From: Pseudocercospora fijiensis CIRAD86
Lineage: Eukaryota; Ascomycota; Dothideomycetes; Mycosphaerellales; Mycosphaerellaceae
Direction: 5' to 3'
Length of the DNA: 64,000 nt
Assembly (NCBI RefSeq): GCF_000340215.1
Contig: NW_006921535.1
Location: forward strand, 1,492,483 to 1,556,482
Of the stretch, positions 35,130-47,195 are shown one piece after another. The notes beneath the pieces were generated by a model. The model ran no database searches and was not told the origin of the DNA. It saw only the letters and a program-made list of their open reading frames with translations. Position numbers and translations under genes: made by a program. Numbering within the stretch: the first letter of the stretch is position 1; every line of letters starts with the position of its first letter.

Positions 35130-36060
35130 TGTCGATGGTATTGATTCTTCAAAGGCTTGCGAAGCGGCAGGTCACGTCTGCTGCTGTTGTAGATATACTA
35201 TCAGCCTTGGCCTCTCTGTTCTCGAAACACCGAGCTAAACGGCGCCGAATCTATCAATAAGGTTCGTTAGTGAGATGTTTGCGTTTTATTGTAAGCCAGG
35301 GTCGGATGATAGGAGTCGACTTGGATACAACAAGGCATCTGCCGGGCAGTGTATGCTATAGACTGTGCTTGTGAGACTCTGCATGATACGACACGGGCAA
35401 CGCCTGATGCACACATGGTGAGCACGCAACAATTGCTATCGAAGCGGACAGTCTTGGAATACTGCTGAGCCAGCATCAATAGTGTACTCGTGCAGGGACA
35501 AAGAAGCTCACTTTCCAGACACAAGCAGCCAGAGCACTTGCCGATAGTCCAACCCCTGGTTCGTGTACAACCACATCCACATGCCACGACCCGGGTCGAA
35601 GAAGACATTCACATCCGAGATAGCTGGCATGCGGGGAGCAAGACCATGATACGACAAAAGACTTAGTTGGGCAAGTTGGCGAAGGTTGAAGAGATGAAAG
35701 GTGAGAACGACGGCCCGCAGCCGGGACGGCTTCGCTTCGCTTCAGAGTTGAGTAACCTGAAAGAAACAACACCACATCTTTATATTGACGAGCATGAAAA
35801 ATTTCATAGCCAGAAAGGTCACGAGATGTTTGAGGGTAAAGCTATTACCTCTGTGCAATAGTAGCCATTATGATATCAAGAAATTCTATGATTTTGTTCT
35901 AGACAAGTCTTCCGTCGCAGTAGCAAAGTGCGGAGAAATAAATGTAGCGTTGCGTTGCGTTAGTAAGATTCAAAGAGATGTGCTTGTATGTCCTAGAAAT
36001 TTAGCGTACCATTCTTTTAGGCGAGCGCCACTAAAGTTTGTAGGCAGGTTCCTAATATAG
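35130..36060. other. Intergenic interval upstream of the transporter
   Basis: Un-RIPed DNA up to about 35,860, then a transition into the RIP-mutated block. Short ORFs here have no family features and no splice-consistent extension, so none is called. Confidence 0.55.
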
Positions 36061-36699
36061 CGGTATAACCTGTTTCGGATTATAACGGCCTTAGCTAAGG
36101 TAACGATTAGGGTTAAGAAGGAGGGTGTTCTTAGCACTACGGCTTGCCTAATTAGTCGCTATTGCTATCGCTATATTAACTACCTTGTTACTATCGCTAT
36201 ATTAAGCACCTTGCTATCGCTATATTATCTCTGCCTCTTGCTACTATCGCTATACCTATTAGAAGTCCTTCTCTTGCCCTATATCTTACGTATCGCGTCG
36301 TCGTTATCTATCTAGTCGTATTAAGAAGCTGCTAATGCCTCTAATCTAAGGTCTATAACTCGTAACGGCCGCTAAGGCGTTATAAGGTCGATAAAGGACG
36401 TATTCGCCGCTCTAGGCGTATCGGCGCTTATTAAATCTACCTCTTTAACTAAGTCTATATCGATAGGCTACGCCGACTATATATCTAGTAACGACGCGCG
36501 GTCGCGTTTATAAGGTAATAGTAATAGACGGAAGGCTAGCGGCGGCTCGAAGTAAGGGCGTATTAGTAACGATAACGGAGCGCGATTAATACGCTATTAA
36601 GGTCGCTGTCGCGGCGGCCGCGCTATAGCTAGCGCTCGGAAGGAGGTTATTGTTATCGGTCGAGTTAGAGTCGTCGGTTGCGCTAGAGGGTATAAGGTC

Positions 36700-38791
36700 T
36701 ACTACCGCGGCCGCTTACCTATAAAAGTAACCTCGGGGGCGCCGCTCTCGTAATAGTTAGTAATTAAGTAGTTAGTAAGGCTATATAACGTATCCTTAAC
36801 CTTGCGAAGGAAGCTGCGTATATAGCTGTCGCGTACTGCTAGATTAACGGTCTTATCGTCGCGAATACGATAGAAGTATTAAGACAGGCCTTTAGTAGCC
36901 TCGTTGTAGTGTAACCTTAAATTACGAAGGTATAGGTCCCCTATAGTCTATAGCCTCCGCGTGTCTTCGTAGCCTTCTAGCTATAGTTAATTGCTGTCTC
37001 GCTGCTTCTAATATAGACTTATCTTCGTAGAATTGAAGCCGGTATATTAATTAACGTATACCTGTTATTACTAGAGTGTAAAGGGCGTAACAAATAGGTA
37101 GAACCTAAGGATATAGTAACAAGGCAAGTAGATTTGAAACTATAGAAGGCAATTACAATAGGCAGGTTATCTATTATTATATATTACTATTCCGGGGTGT
37201 GTAGGCAGTCCTTTTGCCTTATATTCATCTGCAATAGCTAGTTGCTTTCTAACTAGGTCCTAAGCTACTAGAGGTTGTAATCTCTCGAAGAAAGGCATCT
37301 ATTTAATCTTCTAGTAGTTAGTAGATTTTCCGACCCTATATAGTTAGAGGTCTGCCTTATATAATATTCGAGCGTTAATTGTTATTAGCTCTACTATAGT
37401 GCTATATATAGAAAGCTAGACTATCTCCTTCTTCTTATTATATTTAATAGCGTTATAATAGCCTTCGAGAGGCGACGTTGTCCGGACCTATATAAGAAGA
37501 GGGCTTCCTAGCCGTGCCTAAGTTGCCTATAAATAGGACTTCTCGCGCTAGTTATTAATAAGGTATTATACCTGTTTATCGGACCCCTTGTCTCTCAATT
37601 CCTATACTATTTCGTCGATAGTATCGATAACTTCTACGTCGCTACGGGCGTAGTAAATCGTATAGGAGAATAGCCGCTAAACCTATAGGTACTGCTTCTC
37701 GGGGAAGTGCCGTAGGAAGGTCTCTTTAGCGTATCGTTAATAGAGATATATTGTTATTGCCTCTTCTTTAAATGCTAGTCGGATAGCGCGTTGTTCTTAG
37801 GCCGAGTCGTTAGTTATAGCTACTATAGGCTTCTAGCTAGGTGCCTATTTCTTTAATACTCGAAGCCTAGATTCGATTAGCTTTGCTCGCTAGCTTTGTA
37901 GCAATATATGCCCCCCTAGCATCTAGGAGCCGAAGGCATTACGGATATAGACTATAAATAGGTAGAAGTTATTATCGGACGTCTTATAGGTAGCATCGAA
38001 GAGAAATAACTATATATAGATAGTTAGTCGTTGCTATAGAAATTTAGGTGTTAGGAGGGATTTTAATGCCTTAGGTACTAAAGAAGATACTACTTACATC
38101 TCCTCTAATACCGCTATTTAGCATTTCACGCTGCTAACTAGCTATCTATATAACTCCTTTATAGTAGAAGTTGTCTATATAGATAGACAAAGCCTTATAG
38201 GAAAGTCCTACGCCCGTTATATCGTCTATAAGAGGGCTAAGATAGCGATTAAGGTTATCTAGCTGCATTCGAATATTGCCCTTCTTAGCTTAGGACGCCC
38301 TCTTTACATCCTTCTTTGTAGACTACTTTATAACGCCTTTTTTGGCACAGTGCGCACTAATAATAGTAAGACGACCTATATTAGTACCCTCCTTTAACAG
38401 GTAGAATATATAAGCCGTCTTATAGTTATGCTAGTCTATTAAGTGTTCGATAACAACCCGGAGGCCGTTACTAGAAGCCCTTATATCCTGTAATATAGCT
38501 AGTTAGCTTCGTAATACGACTTAATCTACTATATTAACCTTACTATATAGTCTATCGTATAGCTATAGATGTTATCGCCTTCTATAGTAGAATTACGACT
38601 TCTACGCGCAATCTTATATCCGTAAGGAACCTCCGCGCCTTTGTTAAATAGCGCAATTACCGCGATTAAAGCGTTATACGGTATTTCGTTGTATTCTATC
38701 TTTCGAATACCCTCCGAGTCGCTAGTGCTACGACTACGATTGAAGTTACGCCGATAACGGTAGTAATAGATCGTCCGCTTTGTTAACCTAT
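36700..38791 (-). pseudogene. MULE-like transposase relic with SWIM zinc finger
   Basis: Reading the minus strand, the MULE catalytic region shows LFLFDATYKTSDNNFYLF, then a segment ending PIVAITNDSA (the TD motif), then a weak C/H block. Downstream is a SWIM-type zinc finger (YCNCLL...YLPC.YIL, CxCxnCxH with His altered to Tyr). Stops occur at Gln/Trp codons throughout. MULE transposases cut and paste elements with long terminal inverted repeats. The N-terminal part is separated by the LTR element and partly lies at 58264-58500. Confidence 0.7.
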
Positions 38792-39070
38792 TATTAGCTA
38801 GTAACCGGCCCTACACCTATAGGCCAGTTTTAAGCCTATATAAGAGGCCTCCTTCTATATTGTAGATAGAGCATTAACCTCGTATAGTATATTGTTTATA
38901 TTACACTTCTACAATGCCTATATTATAGGGCTCTAGTTATTAGCCTAAGCGACAGTCTCGTTATCCTATCTTGCTAAACATAGCTACCTATATTACTATA
39001 GGTTATATTACCCTCGGTAGCCTATACTATTGCTACAAGTAGTAGTAGTAGTGTTAGTTTCCGTCCTTTA
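38792..39070 (+). repeat. 5' LTR of giant element 3
   Basis: 279 bp. Starts TATTAGCTAG (TGTTAG before RIP), ends CGTCCTTTA. Near-identical to 57981-58259. Confidence 0.9.
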
Positions 39071-39840
39071 TTAGAGCCGAAGGTAGGGCTATCTCTTTAT
39101 ATCTAACAAGTTCGGGTATGTTAAAGGTAGTCTCTAGGCACGAATAGCTATAACCGAAGCGAGGGCACGATAAGAGCCTATAATACGGACGATACCGAAG
39201 TATCTTAAGGGGCTATTACGATAAGTAGAGAAACCTCTTAACGAGGGCATCGCTTTAACCCCGAAAAGCTACAAACCCTTAGGACTGTTATAGCTTAGGG
39301 CCTAGTCTATAACTATAGCTAGCTTCTAAGGACTCGGCTCCGGGTCGAAGACCTATTTAGTACCGCTTGCTCGAGATAAGCTACCGCCCGCCTAAGGAGG
39401 AGATAGACTAATTACCTATCGGCCTTGCTTGGTTTGCTAAGACTATCTATACGATAGCAATTTCTAGATTACAGGTCGGATGCCTAGACAGTTCCTCTAT
39501 TAACCGGGTAGATTGTTTCGAGATTCGCTGCCTCGTTCGGATAGTGCTTAGCCTTCTACTAGAAAAAGAAGGTCCCCGCCCCCCCCGCCTAGCTAAAGGA
39601 GATACGAGCTAGTTTCTAGGATCTAGGTATAAATAGAGATTGTAGTCTCTCCCTCCGAGCGGCTTTCGTCTAATACTAAACTTAGCTCTTAGGGGTATGT
39701 AGGCGACCCCTAGGAGGCTAAATTCTAATACTACCCCGGGGGTAATATTAGAAGAAAATAGCCTAGTATACTATTCTCTCGCATAGCAATATCGAAACAA
39801 ACCAAACCTATAATATATACTAAAAACACTTTCCTATAGC
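39071..39840 (+). other. 5' leader of giant element 3
   Basis: RIP-mutated leader between LTR and gag. Holds a palindrome copy at 39725-39751. No ORF is supported. Confidence 0.6.
39725..39751. repeat. 27-bp GC-centred palindrome, copy 2
   Basis: Arms CTAATACTACCCC and GGGGTAATATTAG around a central G (one arm mismatch), about 100 bp before the gag frame of the giant element. Confidence 0.85.
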
Positions 39841-40014
39841 ATTTCATTTTAACTACTTTACGACAATCGAATAAGCTCTAGCTCTAGCGAAAACGAGCAT
39901 TACGAATTAGCGGAATCTTCGGAATCTAATAACCTACCGGACCCTATTAACGAAGAAATTAGGCGACGACTAGTTGTTATAAGCGCCGTCGAACTAGGGG
40001 CTGTCGAGCCTTCT

Positions 40015-40212
40015 TGTTAGGACTAAAGAGGTTATATGTAATTAGTATGTAACCGGGCTCGAGTGAAGCTAGGGTCTCGATGCCTTAGGCAGGGCTTAGC
40101 GCTTAGTAGTAGGCTAACTTGCCTACCTTCCTCCCTCTCCTTCTAGCTCCTTATCGAATACTACTCGTACCTACTACTACCCTATCTACCTACTAATATA
40201 ACCCTTCTTATA
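40015..40212 (+). repeat. 5' LTR of gypsy element 2
   Basis: 198 bp, TGTTAGGACT...CTTCTTATA. Confidence 0.93.
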
Positions 40213-40264
40213 TAGTATTCGATCCACCCTTTAAGGGCAGTAGCTAGATAGTCCTTATTTCAAG

Positions 40265-41825
40265 CTTTTAGCGGTATAGCTACGAAAACCATCGATTTAA
40301 CTATATTGCGCCCGAACAACGGGACCTATACGTACTATTCTATTAAAACAACCGTACCAATTATTAAGCAAGGCCTTCTATACGGCCTATTATACTGAGT
40401 TAAGCATACTAGGCCGATATCTACTAATCCCGCTATATCCGCATCTTAGGGGCTAACAATACATTATTAGTATCGCCCCTTATAATAGCCGGTTTATTAC
40501 GAAACAACAATCGTGCTGCCGCTAGCAGCGCTAGCAACGACAACGCTAGTAGCATAGTGCCTACTAAAGCACCTGCTAAAGAGCCTACTACTAAAGTGCC
40601 TCCTACCGAAGGGCCTACTATAGGACCTGTTAAAGAAGAACCTATAATTCTAGGTAACGACCTAGAATTGCCTATCGACGACATTCTTAACAACATTGTC
40701 AACCGTCGATATAGCTAACTAGCCTTTAGTCCCTAGCTAGTAGCGAGGCTTTAAGAAGCTACCTAAAACAGGCTTACTACCTTACGTTAAGAATAACAGT
40801 TAAGGGATAATCTTCTCGAGATTCGCCGCCTCTAGGAATCTCTAATAACTACTGCTAAGCCGATAGTAGGACCTTCTTTACTACCTATCTAAAAGAAGGA
40901 TGCTAAACTCAAGGACTATACTATGTTTAATAGCTCTAGTCGAAAGCAGTACAACGACTACATTCGTAACTGTAAACTTAACTAGCGTAACGCACTAAGA
41001 GCGCTACTAGACGACTATTCCTTAGTCGTACACGCTATATAGTATATCAATAGCGACCTAAAGCGTACATAGGATAACCATTTTGACTCCCTTAACGATT
41101 AGACCGCTGTTTAGTAGCAGACCTACAAAACCATTATACTAGATACCCTTAGAAACCCTATACTAAGGCAATAACATGCTTAGGACCTATATCTTCGAGC
41201 TAAACAGAAGACTAATCAATCGGCTCGCTTATTCGAGGCCTATTTGAAAACCCTTAAAGACGACCTTCCGCCTAAGACTAATTCTATATAAATCTCCGAG
41301 ATACGCCTAAAACTCAGATAGGAGCTTATCCTTGAATTGGACCGCCGCCGTGTGTTTGAATAGGCTAATCTTATACGCATTCAATTTATAGTCGAAGTCG
41401 AAACTGCTAAACGAGCTGTCTAGCTCTAGTAACGACTAGAATTAAGGATCCGACCTACTAGCAACCGTAGAAGCCGTAGCCGCGGAGGAAATCAAGGTTC
41501 CTACTAAGACAACAACGCTAACAATAGGAATAGTAACAACGACCGTAGAAGAAGCCGTAGCCGGCGGCTATATAGAGGAGGCCGTAATAGGGGCCGTAGA
41601 AGGGGCTCGTATCCCTATAGTACTAACCGCTTAACTAACAATAACAGCTACGGCAGTCTACTAACCGGGTTGAAGTGCTTCAATTGTAATAGCACTAGCT
41701 ATCTACTAGGCTAATGCGACAAACCTAAGGACTAGGCCCGGATTGATCGTGCTTCCGCTAAACACCGAAAGCACCTCTTAGCAGCTAACGCTACCCCTAT
41801 AGGCTAACCTTCGAAAAAAGAGTAA
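40265..41825 (+). pseudogene. Gag relic of gypsy element 2
   Basis: Same organisation as in element 1: Pro/Thr/Lys-rich start, core, Arg/Ser-rich region (41460-41640) and a CFNC zinc knuckle near 41677-41725. RIP stops occur at Gln/Trp. Confidence 0.78.
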
Positions 41826-41834
41826 GCGCCGCAC

Positions 41835-44800
41835 TAACTGTTAGCCTCGTGCGGCGTAAGACTATCGACATTGTACTAGCTATAATACGCTCCTACCTTG
41901 TATAGGATACGAAGGGTACTACCTATTAAACTAAGGTTATACTAGACCTAGGAAATTCAGTTAGTGCCCTTATTAGCTATCGCCTAGCTAAGCAATTAGA
42001 CCTTCGACAACTGCCGAAGACTAACCTGCTAACCCTTGCTTGGTTTAATAACGCTCGGCACTTAACCTATAGGGCCTACTATATTCCTATAGCTCTAAAG
42101 GACGACCTCGGAAATGAACGCCTACTAGACTTCACTGCCTACGTAGTAGATATAGACAACCTGTATAGGGGAGCTACTATTGTTATTAGCAACCCTGTTC
42201 TTAAGTACTACGCCGTAGCTATAGACCTAGGCCTCTAGAAGTAGCGATTCGGAATCGCTAGGAAAGAGGATATTAAATATATTAATGTTAGCGAGTGCCC
42301 TAACGATATTAGGGTCCTGTTTATTAGCAACCTAATACCTGCCTTAGCTAATCCGACTACCGACTTACTCGGTAGTAATAACGATAAACCTATACCCCCT
42401 AATAATCCTAATTAGCTTGCTCGCATACTAGAGCCTATCCGAGAGACCTATATTAATGTGTTTAAATACCACCTAGCATCGACATTGCCTATATTTAAGG
42501 AGACGGATTATAAGATTAACATTATAGAGGGCAAAGAGGTCCCTTTTAGACCCCTCTATAACCTTAGTAAGCGAGAGCTTGCTATGTTGCGTAAGTACCT
42601 AGAGGAAAACCTAGCTAATAGTCGTATTCGGTATAGTAACAGCCCTGCCGGTATACCTATCCTATTCGTACTAAAGAAGGATAGTAGCCTACGCCTCTAT
42701 ATCGATTATCGTAGGCTCAATGCTATTACTATCAAAGATCGTTGTCCACTTCCTCTTATTAATAAGACCCTCGATCGCCTTTCTAGTGCCTACTACTATA
42801 CTACATTGGACATTAAGGACGCCTATTACCGCATCTGTATTCGTAAGGGCGATAAATAGAAGACAGCCTTCCGTACCCGCTATAGCTATTTCGAGTATTT
42901 AGTTATACTATTTGGGCTAGTAAACGCCCCTGCAATATTCTAGTCCTATATTAATCGGGCCCTATTAGGCCTATTAGATCACCTCTGTATAGTTTACCTA
43001 GATAACATCCTAGTTTACATACACTTACCCGACATTGCGGAGCACTAGGCTATAGTCCGTAAGGTACTCGATCGCCTACGAGCCTATAGACTATATTGCA
43101 AACCTTCTAAATGCACCTTTGCTACTAAGGAGGTATCCTTCCTTAGCTTCCTCGTATTAACTGAGGGTATTAAGGCTAATCCTAATCGGATTAAAACCAT
43201 TACTAAATAGCCTATTCCTACTTCGATTAAGGAACTACAGTCGTTCCTCGGCTTCGCTAATTTCTATCGTCGCTTTATTAAGGGCTATTTACGGTATATA
43301 ATGCCCCTAACTGAGCTTACTAAAACTAAGGCTAACCCGTCTAGAGAGTTTAAATGGACTGACAAGACGCAAGCCGCTTTTAACGGTCTAAAGCAACGCT
43401 TTACTAAAGTGCCCCTATTGCACTATTTTATACTAAGCAAGCAGATCCGTATTAAGACTAACGCTTTACAGTTCGCTATATCGGCTATTATGTTATAGCA
43501 ATTAGATGAGGACTATTACTAGTACCTAATTGCCTTCTTTTTACGAAAGATAATCGATGTAGAGCGTCGCTACGAGACCTACGAGCAAGAGCTCCTAGCT
43601 ATTATCGAGGCCTTTAAATATTAGAGGCACTATCTCGATAGTACACAGCATACTATTTAGGTCTATATAGACTATAACAACCTCCGTAGCATTACTAAGG
43701 TTACTAGGGTTATAGGTCGATAGGCTAGATAGGCCGTCTACCTCGCCGGGTTTGATTTTAATATATTATATCGGCTAGGCGTAAGCAACCCTGCTAATAG
43801 CCTATCGAGGCGACCTAATTACGACAGCGAGACCTAACATATCAATTCTTTGTTTCTAACCCTGCAGTATAAGATTGCTATAGCCCGTATTGTTAATAAG
43901 CAAGCGTAGGATAAGCGGACTTCCGGACCCCGCGGCGGCAACAAATACTATAGCGGAGTTGTCGTTCTTCTAGTGCACGTTAAAAGAAAGGACGTAGATC
44001 GCTCGAGCTATAATAACTCGATTAAAGATATTGCTATCTATAGTAATAGCCTATATAGCGACAGTACTATAGAAGAGGTTGTAGTAGTTCCGGCTGCTAG
44101 TGCTATTAGATACATATAATACGTACCTCGTTCGACAGTACGGGTGCTATTAAATGACCTTGCAAATAGGGATAGTTAATCGTTTATAGATAAGCTATTA
44201 CGTACTTAGTAGAGGGACGCCTTTGCTATCGAGCGTATTAATAAGCTTGTAAGTAGACGGGCGACTCGATCTAGCAAGAGTAATAACTAGTCGATCGACG
44301 ATAAAGGTTACTTAAAGTTTAAGGGCAGATACTATGTCCCCGCTAAACAATCGATTAGATAAGAGCTTTTAAAGAGGCACTATAATAGTAAGCTCGCTAG
44401 TTACTATAGTATAGAGAGGTCGCACGAGTTACTATCGCGTATATACTACTAGCTAAATAGTAAGCGGCATATAAAGGAGTATGTACAGACCTGTATAGTA
44501 TACTAGCGAGTTAAAGCACCGAAGCACTTGCCGTTCGGCGAGTTATCCTCGCTCCCTATTCTAAAGAAACCATTTGCTAAGCTTATAATAGACTTTATTA
44601 TAGGCCTTCCTCCTACTAAGCGTAGGGGCAGTAAGGATATATATAATGCTATCCTTGTTGTAGTAGATCGATTTACTAAAGGCGCTCGATATATCCCGGC
44701 GCGCAAGGATTAGACTGCTATTAATATAGTAGAGGCGCTATAGACTGACATCTTCTATACCTATTAGGGAACCCCTAAGGGGATAGTCTCCGATAGGGGT

Positions 44801-45721
44801 ACGACATTTATATCGCACTATTAGAGCGAAATATACCTATAGCTAAGACTAAAGCATCGGCTATTAATAGCCTTCTATCTATAGACTAACGGTTAAACAG
44901 AGAGGCAGAATGCTACCCTATAGCAGTACCTGCGCAGTTATATTAACGAGAATCCTAAGGATTGGGTCAATCTCCTATAGCCTGCAGAATTCGTATACAA
45001 CAATAGTATATACTTATTAACTAAGGTTTTACTATATATAGCTATAATAGGTCAAAACGCCGCGTTGCTATAAGATCTATTTACCTCGCTCGAGGCCGAG
45101 CGTAAGGAAAGAGAAGCGCGTTAAGTACTAGAGATACTAGCGGCAATAGAACGTATCTAGAAGATGCGAGAAATCTATACTAAGATAGCCGAGAAGTTGA
45201 CAAAGGCTTAAGAGTACTAAAAGACCTACTACGATAGGCGCTATATACTAATAACCTTCAAGCAAGGCGATATGGTTATACTTAGTACAAAGAACCTCCG
45301 TATCCGCAAACACCTATCACCTAATAGCAAAACAAGGCCTAAGCTCGTACTAAGATACATCGGCCTATTCCGTATTCGAGAGGCTAAGAGTATACAGGCC
45401 TATTAGTTATAGCTCCTACCTTATTACACTATCTATAACACCTTCTATATATCCCTCCTTAAGCCGTACTACCTGCGCGAAGGGGACGAAGCCCCTATAG
45501 AATACGAAGATATACTAGCGGATAGTAAGGAGCTGTAGTCTATAGAACGTATCCTATAGCATCGCACTAGGCAAGGCAAGAAGGAGTACCTACTAAGATA
45601 GTAAGGCTATTTACCTAAATAGGACTCGTAGGAAGCTAAAGACTCTTTTAAAGACATAACTGAGTTGTTAGATGAGTATTAGACTAGCGTAAAGAACAAG
45701 AAGAAGGCTAAGGGCCTATAA
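41835..45721 (+). pseudogene. Pol relic of gypsy element 2 with chromodomain
   Basis: RT at 42458-43390 ([31 protein letters not shown] for YLDD), RNase H to about 43850, integrase core near 44570-45010 (IIDFIIGLPPTKRRGSKD) and a C-terminal chromodomain ending TAA 45719-45721. Stops and catalytic changes are of the RIP type, so it is inactive. Confidence 0.88.
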
Positions 45722-46997
45722 TGTTACTAGGAAGGCCTAGGAACAATGCTACCCCCGGGGTGCTATTAGCTAACTAATTAGAAGCAAGCAATTGTTAGTA
45801 ACAAAGGACAATGAGACTATACTACTATAGAATCTACCTCTTTACTAGCGCACCTTACTAGCGCACCCTATAAGACCCTTCTCTTAGACCCCCCTCTTAT
45901 TCCTTTATTCTGTCGAGGCCCTAAGGCCTAAGCGATCGACAAGGGCGATGCGCGCGCGCGCGTACGAATAACGGTAATAAAGATAATAGCGTCGCGCTAC
46001 GAGCTAGCGAAGGACGGCGCGACCGGCGCGGCTATATTAGTAGCAGTGTTGCGGGGTGTGTTACTGTTTAAGAAAGAAAGGACACCGCTATATTAGTAAC
46101 AGTATTGCCGAGTTATTGTTAGTTAAAGAAGGTAAAGTTAGCGCTAAGACGACTAGCGCTGCTATTGTCAACATTACTTGCTATTATCGCTGCGCCTATA
46201 GACACAACCTTACCTACACTACGAGCCTAAGGCACCCTTAATTAAAACTTTAATTAAAGCCTTGAGCCTATTAAAGGTTTGATCAAAACTTTGAGGCTAA
46301 GTTAAAACTTTGACTAAGTTAAAAGATTAAGCGACTAATAGACTAACTAAGGGCAAAACTATAGAGCTAAGCTAGCCGGGGTCGATCTTACGGACAATAG
46401 GTTACTCCTCGATCTTTCTAACTCTTTAAGCGAGGCGAACCTCTACTACTGCACTTATAATAGCCTTTACCTATAGAAACTAGAAGAACTGAGTTTTTTA
46501 AAAAGATATAATTAGTTGACACTTAAAGGCTGCCAAACCTAACTAATTTAGGCTAGCGAAACTACGACAGTAAATAATAGCCCTCGTAATAATAAGAACA
46601 ACCCTCGGAACGGACAAACCCTCGGAGCGGACATTTCTAGGTCTATTAGAGTAGACGCAAAGAACTCGTACGATATTACTTAGAACGGAGGCAGTACTGC
46701 AATACCTCGTACGTCTACCTATTATAGTAGGGAAGACGCGCTCGTATTGTAATTAGTCGATAGCCCTCAATTCTTGTAGATATATATCACTTTATAGTTT
46801 ATTATATATAGAGATAGCGCAGTTAGAGTTAGACATTGTATTAAAAGTAAGGTTTAACATAGTTATATAATTAGGTAGTTAAGTGTTTAATTTAGCACGG
46901 CTAAGCAGCTTATTAGACTTACTAAGTTAGTAGCAACGGAGGTCGAGGTTGGAACAAAGACCGGCTACGAGGGCGCGGCCTTTAGAAGGGAAGCGTG
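45722..46997 (+). other. 3' non-coding region of gypsy element 2
   Basis: Holds a palindrome copy (45743-45769), AAACTTTGA repeats (about 46235-46310) and the polypurine tract. No ORF supported. Confidence 0.7.
45743..45769. repeat. 27-bp GC-centred palindrome, copy 3 (least RIP-altered)
   Basis: Left arm reads ACAATGCTACCCC, keeping the CA that is TA in all other copies. Right arm GGGGTGCTATTAG. It lies 21 bp after the pol stop of element 2. Confidence 0.8.
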
Positions 46998-47195
46998 TGT
47001 TAGGACTAAAGAGGTTATACGTGATTGGCATGTAACCGGGCTCGAGTAAAGCTAGGGTCTCGATGCCTTAGGTAGGGCTTAGCGCTTAGCAGTAGGCCAA
47101 CTTGCCTGCCTTCCTCCCTCTCCTTCTAGCTCCTTATCGAATACTACTCGTACCTACTACTACCCTATCTACCTGCTAACATAACCCTTCTTACA
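46998..47195 (+). repeat. 3' LTR of gypsy element 2
   Basis: 198 bp, TGTTAGGACT...CTTCTTACA, the least RIP-mutated terminus, followed by CTTCT. Confidence 0.93.

Larger units (their letters stand above)
40015..47195 (+). mobile_element. Complete Ty3/gypsy chromodomain element (element 2) nested in giant element 3
   Basis: LTRs are 198 bp each (40015-40212 and 46998-47195), with target duplication CTTCT (40010-40014 and 47196-47200). Primer site TAGTATTCGATCC and purine tract (TTTAGAAGGGAAG) are present. Gene order and sequence match element 1 throughout, so both are one family. Total 7,181 bp. Confidence 0.95.

Noticed and set aside
35267..35860. Possible gene upstream of the transporter
   Set aside because: No ORF there has splice-consistent extension or family features.
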